A stretch of DNA of 64,000 bases, taken from assembly GCA_903834925.1 (NCBI GenBank), contig CAILLA010000109.1, positions 1 to 64,000 of the forward strand, in the 5' to 3' direction. Under the pieces are notes generated by a model. That model ran no database searches. It was not told the origin of the DNA and worked only from the letters and a program-made list of their open reading frames with translations. Positions 58,954-64,000 of the stretch are shown one piece after another (positions within the stretch are counted from its first letter, which is position 1; every line of letters begins with the position of its first letter). The DNA comes from an uncultured Schlesneria sp. GTDB taxonomy: Bacteria; Planctomycetota; Planctomycetia; Planctomycetales; Planctomycetaceae. The position numbers were made by a program, and so were the translations under genes.

Positions 58954-60273
58954 TCATTTCATTTCGCGAACATGTCTGTAGGCTGCTTCCTGCATAAACT
59001 TTGAGGCGGCTGGCGTGTTGGTATGGCCTGCTGCAACGTCAGCGTGCATCGCCTTGGAAATCGACAAGGCGTTATAAGCTGCATAGACACTTGTCGGGGG
59101 ACAGGTCGTATCGATGAAGCCAACGGTCACAACCGCTCCTTTGCATTTCGCACGCGAAGCGAAATTCACGCAATCGAAGTAACGAGCGGCTTCGAGTGCC
59201 ACGGGATCGGGCTTCCCCTGGGCGTCGATGTGAACGATCTTGGGCCAGCCGTTGATGCGGTTGACCGCTATGCCCGTATGATCGCATCCAGCGGGAACGC
59301 CAGCACAGATAAACGTGACGCGAGCATCAAGTCCGGCCGCTGCAAGAGCCTGGAAGCCCCCTTGACTGCTGCCATAGACGATGACGGTCTTGCCGTCCCA
59401 TTCTGGTTGCTCTGTCAGGAAGTCGATCGCACGAACCAGACGGAGAAACATCCCTTTGAAATAACACTGTTCGCGATCCTGTCGGCCCTCGCTGCGATAA
59501 TCTTTTAATTCTCCCTGAGCGAGCGCCGTATAAAATTCATCGGGCTTGCCATTGGGAATCCCATGTGCGTTGATATCGAACGATAGCATTCCCCCTTCTT
59601 TATCAGACCAATGAGTGCTTCCGAGATTTGCACTACGGACACCAGCCCCATGTACAAAAAGAATCGCGGGGAGTGACTTCGGTTTCGCGTCTTGCGGTCG
59701 GCCAAAGTAGCCAGAAACTGGTTTGCCGAGACATGAGACCTGCACGTCGAATGCATCGACCCCTTTGGCTGGTGATTCGACCGGGGCCAGCAATGATTTG
59801 ACCGGGACGTTTGCGAGTGCCTGCTTTTGTGCGGCCCAGAACTGATCGAAATCGTCGGGCACGGGCAGGCTGGGCTTCAGTTGAAGCGGATCATAGCCCG
59901 CCCCGGCCAACGCGGTGGTCTTTCCGATTGACGCTCGCAAAAGGAGGAAGCCAGGTTCATCAAGCTTACCAGTGATGGTTGCTTTCCCTTCTTTCAGAAC
60001 CACCGTCTGCGGCGGCTGTGGTTGCCACCCATCCTTGGAAATCACACAGACAACCTTGCCTTCGACGCCCCCCTTTTCATCATCAAGGGCCTCGATGGTG
60101 AAGGTCGCAAGCTCGCCAACGCCATACACCGCGTCCGCTCGGTCGGCCGTGACCTTAAGAGTGATCACTTTCGCCGGAGCTGCTACTTCTTGAGCCAGCA
60201 ACGGAGGCTGCGAGACAGCCATCAGGGCGATGAGAGCGAAGATTTGTGAGGAGTGTTTCAGGGACATTTTCAC
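58954..60273 (-). CDS. Secreted acetylxylan-esterase-like hydrolase
   Basis: A 439-residue protein with a signal peptide (MKMSLKHSSQIFALIALMAV ... LLAQ). Residues about 40-130 form an immunoglobulin-like beta domain, and residues about 140-430 an alpha/beta hydrolase of the acetylxylan esterase (AXE1) type: FDQFWAAQKQALANVPV, ILFVHGAGV, YGSSQGGFQAL with the nucleophile serine, and HTNTPA around the catalytic histidine. It should deacetylate plant or algal polysaccharides, common in planctomycetes. Divergent from the beta-lactamase-like gene; monocistronic. Confidence 0.85.
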   Translation of the reverse strand: MKMSLKHSSQIFALIALMAVSQPPLLAQEVAAPAKVITLKVTADRADAVYGVGELATFTIEALDDEKGGVEGKVVCVISKDGWQPQPPQTVVLKEGKATITGKLDEPGFLLLRASIGKTTALAGAGYDPLQLKPSLPVPDDFDQFWAAQKQALANVPVKSLLAPVESPAKGVDAFDVQVSCLGKPVSGYFGRPQDAKPKSLPAILFVHGAGVRSANLGSTHWSDKEGGMLSFDINAHGIPNGKPDEFYTALAQGELKDYRSEGRQDREQCYFKGMFLRLVRAIDFLTEQPEWDGKTVIVYGSSQGGFQALAAAGLDARVTFICAGVPAGCDHTGIAVNRINGWPKIVHIDAQGKPDPVALEAARYFDCVNFASRAKCKGAVVTVGFIDTTCPPTSVYAAYNALSISKAMHADVAAGHTNTPAASKFMQEAAYRHVREMK

Positions 60274-60523
60274 GACGAGGCCCTTTTGAGTTTGAGGAAT
60301 TGAGCATTAAGAAATTCTGCTGGCGAATCTGCAACGAAAGATGTTACCGTGGACTTGTGTCTGAAACACTGCTGTGACGCATTGCGTGTTGAGTAAAGGT
60401 CGCAAGAGTTGTGCGTAGGTCTCCTGCGCACAACATGGCTGAATGCGAGTTCAGGAGATCTGCGCACAACATCATCGCTCAACGCACTTGGCCTCGATGT
60501 TTTGACCCGGTAGAGTAACCGGC
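60274..60523. other. Divergent promoter region
   Basis: 250 bp between the esterase and beta-lactamase-like genes. The phrase CTGCGCACAACAT occurs twice, with CTCCTGCGCACAAC at about 60422 and ATCTGCGCACAACATC at about 60459, a direct repeat; no further interpretation. Confidence 0.4.
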
Positions 60524-61630
60524 ATGAAACGACGCACATTTCTTCAATGGGGATTGGCTGCGAGCATGGCATCGCCCCTTCTGGCTGCGCTGAATCAGGA
60601 ACAGATTGACGACGCAATCGGTGTATTGTCGAAATCGGTCGGCAGCGGTCAGATCTCCAGTGCCGTGTTGCACGTGACCCAGCGCAAGACGGCGGTGACT
60701 CGCTGTTTTGGCAAGGCCACTGAGAATTCGATGTTCCTGCTGGGATCGATTTCCAAGCCGATCTGTGTCACGGCGCTGATGACACTATTCGATCAGAACA
60801 AATTTCGACTCGACGATCCGCTACACAAATTCATTCCTCAGTTTGCTGGTGACGACCGTGAAAAGGTCACGATCCAACATCTGCTGACGCACACCTCGGG
60901 ACTTCCCGATCAGTTACTCGAAAACAACGCGCTAAGAAAGAATCATGCGCAGTTGCCCGAATTTGTTGAACACACGATCCGAACGCCACTCGAATTCGTC
61001 CCCGGCTCGAAGTATCGGTATTCCAGCATGGGGATCATGCTCGCGCTCGAGGTGGCTCGACTGATCAGCGGTGTGGACATCCTTGAATTCGTCGATCGCA
61101 CTGTATTTCAGCCATCAGGTATGAAACATTCCGCGCTCGGACTCGGGCGGTTCTCAAGCGACGACATGGTCCCGGTGCAGACGGAATTCGCGGCTCCCGA
61201 GGCGGGCGGCGGTGATCCCGCTGCGAAAGACTGGGACTGGAACAGTTTTTATTGGAGGAAACTCGGCGCACCCTGGGGTGGCGCCCATGCTTCTGCACCG
61301 GATGTAGCGAAATTCCTGGCCGAGTTTCTTGAAGAGCGAGGAAATGTCGTCAGGCCGCAGACAGCCCGTTTGATGGTGCGAAATCACAATCCCCGAGGTC
61401 TTACGGCGCGTGGATTGGGTCTCGATACCCGGATGTCCGCCGGGCCAAAAGGTTCTGAGACGTCGTTCGGCCACAGTGGATCGACAGGAACACTCGCCTG
61501 GGCAGACCCAATGAGTGAAACCATTTGCGTCGTCCTAACTTCCCTACCGGCAAGGGCCGCGAATCCGCATCCACGAGACCTGGCCGCTGCAGACGTGGCC
61601 GCTGCGGTTTCCTCAGCCTCATTGGATTGA
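60524..61630 (+). CDS. Serine beta-lactamase/DD-peptidase-fold hydrolase
   Basis: A 368-residue protein. MKRRTFLQWGLAASMASPLL is a twin-arginine-like leader, so export by Tat is likely. Motifs of class C-type serine hydrolases: S75-I-S-K78 (LLGSISKP), Y-S-S in GSKYRYSSMG, and H-S-G in FGHSGSTGTLAWAD near the end. Activity could be esterase, transpeptidase or beta-lactamase; the family cannot be narrowed. Monocistronic, divergent from the esterase gene. Confidence 0.8.
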   Translation: MKRRTFLQWGLAASMASPLLAALNQEQIDDAIGVLSKSVGSGQISSAVLHVTQRKTAVTRCFGKATENSMFLLGSISKPICVTALMTLFDQNKFRLDDPLHKFIPQFAGDDREKVTIQHLLTHTSGLPDQLLENNALRKNHAQLPEFVEHTIRTPLEFVPGSKYRYSSMGIMLALEVARLISGVDILEFVDRTVFQPSGMKHSALGLGRFSSDDMVPVQTEFAAPEAGGGDPAAKDWDWNSFYWRKLGAPWGGAHASAPDVAKFLAEFLEERGNVVRPQTARLMVRNHNPRGLTARGLGLDTRMSAGPKGSETSFGHSGSTGTLAWADPMSETICVVLTSLPARAANPHPRDLAAADVAAAVSSASLD

Positions 61631-62000
61631 TTGTTATTGATTGTTCCGTATTGGATGATTGCCGTCGCGTTGACGCTGATTTCCGTCTTGCTGTCTCTAC
61701 CGCGCTCAACGAAGCGGATCGACCGTACGAAGGAAGGGCCTAACGAGGCTTTGCCTCAGACCAAGTAGCCCTCTCGCTCCGCGAGAGGATAGCCGAATTG
61801 CAGCAGACATTGACTGGCACTTGAAAGCCCCTATGAAACATTTGGTAAGTGGCAATTCGGCTTTCTTCTCGGCGGAGCGAAAAGGCTACTTTGAAAGAAT
61901 TCCTGAAACTCGCCTGAATGAGTCAAGTTTCAAACACGAAGAACGTAAGACTTGAGCATAGCCAATCGACGCCATTGGAAATTCGACGAATAACGCACCG
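61631..62000. other. Intergenic region with imperfect inverted repeat
   Basis: About 370 bp without a gene. AAGTAGCC ... AGCCGAATTGC at 61763-61801 is repeated, inverted, at 61852-61891, with about six mismatches. The left arm contains a small hairpin CCTCTCGC / GCGAGAGG (61770-61777 / 61781-61788). Possibly a MITE-like or palindromic repeat. Confidence 0.5.
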
Positions 62001-62594
62001 TTATGAAACCAGAACTTCCTCAGGACCACATTTGACGTCTTCGTAGATTTCTGAAAGCGGAAGGATTGTTGTTAACGTTTGTAATTCCAACTCGGCATTC
62101 AGTCCCTTGAACACAGTCAGGAGCCAGGACCCATTTTCCTGTCGCGAAAAACGCTCGATCAACGCTTCGTCCTGCGACACCAGTACGTATTCCTCGAGCG
62201 AATCCAACTGACGATACAACTCAAACTTTTTGCCACGGTCGTAACTTTCCGTCGATTGAGACAGGACTTCAAAAATCACGCGTGGATTGACGATCGCATC
62301 TCGGTCTACAGTATCAACCTGAAATTCACCACAAATGACGGAGACATCGGGGTAGGTCGTCAGTCCATTCGCCTGGATGCGTATACGCTGATCACTGTTG
62401 AAAGGTCGACATGCTGAGCCTCGAAGTCGGCCACGTAGACTGCTGGAGATATTTACGCTGATCGTATTGTGTCTCGGCGAACCGCCCGCCATTGCAAAAA
62501 TCTGACCGCGATAATATTCGCTCTTGCCATCAGCCACTCGTTCCATTGCAAGGTATTCTTCGAATGTGAATTGGAGTTTGGGAACAGCAGACAT
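62001..62594 (-). CDS. Uma2-family (DUF820) nuclease-like protein
   Basis: Start taken at ATG 62594 (MSAVPKLQFTFEEYL), with GAGGT five bases upstream; a longer start at 62612 has no such site. The product is 197 residues. Uma2 motifs: FTFEEYLAMERVADGKSEYYRGQIFAMAGGSPRHNTI, DQRIRI, YPDVSVICG, IFEVLSQSTESYDRGKKFELYRQLDSLEEYVLVSQD, covering the PD-(D/E)XK-like core (D in YPD, E in FEV, K in RGKK). These are numerous in cyanobacteria and planctomycetes, function unclear. Monocistronic. Confidence 0.85.
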   Translation of the reverse strand: MSAVPKLQFTFEEYLAMERVADGKSEYYRGQIFAMAGGSPRHNTISVNISSSLRGRLRGSACRPFNSDQRIRIQANGLTTYPDVSVICGEFQVDTVDRDAIVNPRVIFEVLSQSTESYDRGKKFELYRQLDSLEEYVLVSQDEALIERFSRQENGSWLLTVFKGLNAELELQTLTTILPLSEIYEDVKCGPEEVLVS

Positions 62595-62759
62595 CTGGTA
62601 CCTCATAGACATGGCATGTTCGAGTCATCAATCACATCATAACAACCTGAGTCATTTTACAGACAGAGTGACGGATTTTGCTCAGTTGCGACTTCAATGT
62701 TGTTCTGCGAGGCTCATTAAAAATTCTCCCTATTATTTATCCTGAAAATCGGTTGCTGA

Positions 62760-64000
62760 ATGGCTCGTTATTTTAAATTCAAATCGGCTGAAGAGTTGGC
62801 GGCGGAGGCGGTGGCGTTAGGTGGCTGGTTGCCGATATCGTCCGACTTTTCCTCGTTGTTTGAGCCGATTTCGGTCGGATCACTTACCCTTGGTAATCGG
62901 TTTTGCATCCAGCCGATGGAAGGCTGTGACGGAACGTTAGAGGGTTCACCTGACGAACTGACGTTTCGCCGGTTTCGCCGGTTCGGAGCGGGTGGGGCCA
63001 AGTTGATCTGGGGCGAAGCGACGGCGATTGATGCTGACGCTCGGATGAACCCTCGACAGCTCTGGCTGCATGACGGATCGGCATCCGCAATCGAAACGAT
63101 GCTTCGCGGATGTCGGGAAGCACATCGAGAAGTCTTTGGAAATGAAAACGGGCTGGCGGTCGGCCTGCAATTGACGCATTCAGGCAGGTATTGCTTCCGA
63201 CGTCCGCAGATTGTGATGCATGATCCGCTCGTCGATCCGCTGACAATCGATAAATCGACCGGACGAATCGTCGACGATTCATTTCCCTTGCTGAATGACG
63301 ACGACTTGAAGCGGATTGAGGATCAGTATGTCGTAGCTGCCAGGTTGGCGGCGAAAGTCGGTTGCGATTTTGTCGATATGAAACAGTGTCATCGATATCT
63401 GCTGTCGGAAATGCTCACAGCGACGACTCGACCGGGAGATTATGGTGGCAGTCTGGAAAATCGGACGAGGCTGGTTCGGAATATTCTCCAGCGAATTCGT
63501 TCAGAAGTTCCGTCGCTGGTGATTGCTTCACGGATGAATGTTTACGATGGGATTCCGTTTCGAGCTGGTGCGGATTCAGTCGGAAAGCCGATCCCACACC
63601 AGCTTCCCATACGGACAAGTTTTGGCGTTGACTCTCAGGATTATTTGCGAGTTGATCTGACGGAACCGTTACAGGTGGCGAAGTGGCTGGTGGAGTGGGG
63701 CGTTTCATTCATCAATGTCACGGCAGGGAATCCGTATGGAAATCCACATGTCCTGCGACCGGCGGAATTTCCTCCCGTTGACGGATACCACGCGCCAGAA
63801 CACCCGTTATTGGGGGTTTTAAGGCATTTCGACGCGACGGCGGAAATTCAGCGTTCGATCCCCGATATTCCAGTTGTCGGCAGCGGATATAGTTGGTTGC
63901 AGGACTTTGCAATGCATGCTGCCGCTGGGAACCGAGTGGCCGGTCGTTGTTCGCTGGTCGGGCTTGGCCGCGCCACTTTGTCTCAGCCTGATTTCGTGAG
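62760..64000 (+). CDS. Old Yellow Enzyme-family flavin oxidoreductase, 3' end cut off by window
   Basis: The ATG at 62760 opens a frame that runs off the end, at least 413 residues. The sequence shows FMN-binding TIM-barrel hallmarks of the NADH:flavin oxidoreductase/OYE family: CIQPMEGCDG, GLAVGLQLTHSGRYC (substrate His region), and RPGDYGGSLENRTRL, with a C-terminal part SLVGLGRATLSQPDF. These reduce electron-poor alkenes or 2,4-dienoyl-type substrates, using NAD(P)H. The start has no clear Shine-Dalgarno. Confidence 0.85.
   Translation, partial: MARYFKFKSAEELAAEAVALGGWLPISSDFSSLFEPISVGSLTLGNRFCIQPMEGCDGTLEGSPDELTFRRFRRFGAGGAKLIWGEATAIDADARMNPRQLWLHDGSASAIETMLRGCREAHREVFGNENGLAVGLQLTHSGRYCFRRPQIVMHDPLVDPLTIDKSTGRIVDDSFPLLNDDDLKRIEDQYVVAARLAAKVGCDFVDMKQCHRYLLSEMLTATTRPGDYGGSLENRTRLVRNILQRIRSEVPSLVIASRMNVYDGIPFRAGADSVGKPIPHQLPIRTSFGVDSQDYLRVDLTEPLQVAKWLVEWGVSFINVTAGNPYGNPHVLRPAEFPPVDGYHAPEHPLLGVLRHFDATAEIQRSIPDIPVVGSGYSWLQDFAMHAAAGNRVAGRCSLVGLGRATLSQPDFV

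Noticed and set aside
1-64000. CRISPR array
   Set aside because: No regularly spaced 25-40-bp repeat series was noticed on reading; only short repeats described above.

Overview
The window is bacterial DNA, most likely from a planctomycete. The clues are an ECF sigma factor with a downstream zinc-binding anti-sigma protein, abundant MAL-x-TCP zinc-ribbon proteins, a DUF4126 membrane protein, a Uma2 nuclease and backbone gene style; no 16S or other marker is present, so this is a judgement. It has two parts. About 1-53,490 looks like an integrated plasmid or conjugative/mobilizable genomic island. It ends at a tRNA-Lys(CTT) gene (53,495-53,567, minus strand) whose 3' end faces the island. From 53,568 to the end is ordinary chromosome.

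Island layout. 0.5-2.7 kb: a DNA-binding coiled-coil protein and a RepA-like initiator followed by three 19-bp iteron-like repeats. 3.5-17.6 kb: an unusual locus organised around a divergent ECF sigma/anti-sigma pair. It holds small acidic proteins, a C39-like cysteine peptidase, two dynamin-like GTPases in an overlapping pair, an Hsp70-type ATPase fused to zinc ribbons, and a set of leucine-rich-repeat and Sel1-repeat proteins. Seven proteins carry the same short zinc-ribbon module. This is my best candidate for an undescribed system. 17.9-23.9 kb: a DUF4126 protein, a DnaG-like primase, a replication-relaxation protein, three very small coupled ORFs and a TraD/VirD4-like coupling ATPase, i.e. 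the plasmid maintenance and transfer part.

23.9-42.8 kb: a long minus-strand defence cluster. In transcription order it encodes a DEAH/DUF1998 helicase with a C-terminal nuclease-like domain, an SNF2-type helicase, an AlbA/HATPase protein, an Eco57I-type adenine methylase, an SMC-like ATPase, a PD-(D/E)XK protein and a DUF262 protein. It resembles class 1 DISARM in its core but with different partners. 43.1-46.9 kb: a three-gene plus-strand operon coding a PD-(D/E)XK nuclease with TPR-like repeats, an ImmA/IrrE metalloprotease and a trypsin-like protease, a second candidate defence module. 47.0-53.1 kb: an HNH operon, an Abi_C-domain protein and a run of small genes (a 95-aa paralogue pair, an ArdC-like protein, others), several with their own terminator. 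Two copies of a hairpin-bearing leader with a compensatory base change lie here; they may be single-stranded-DNA promoters or leader RNAs of a plasmid leading region.

Backbone layout. RlmI-like rRNA methyltransferase, tsaE, imuA-imuB mutasome genes, a glutaredoxin-like membrane protein, a secreted acetylxylan-esterase-like hydrolase, a serine beta-lactamase-fold hydrolase, a Uma2 protein and a truncated Old Yellow Enzyme-family oxidoreductase running off the end. Intergenic regions here carry REP-like palindromes. No integrase, relaxase, rRNA or CRISPR array was seen in the window. Many starts below were moved from the longest ORF to an internal codon with a better ribosome binding site.
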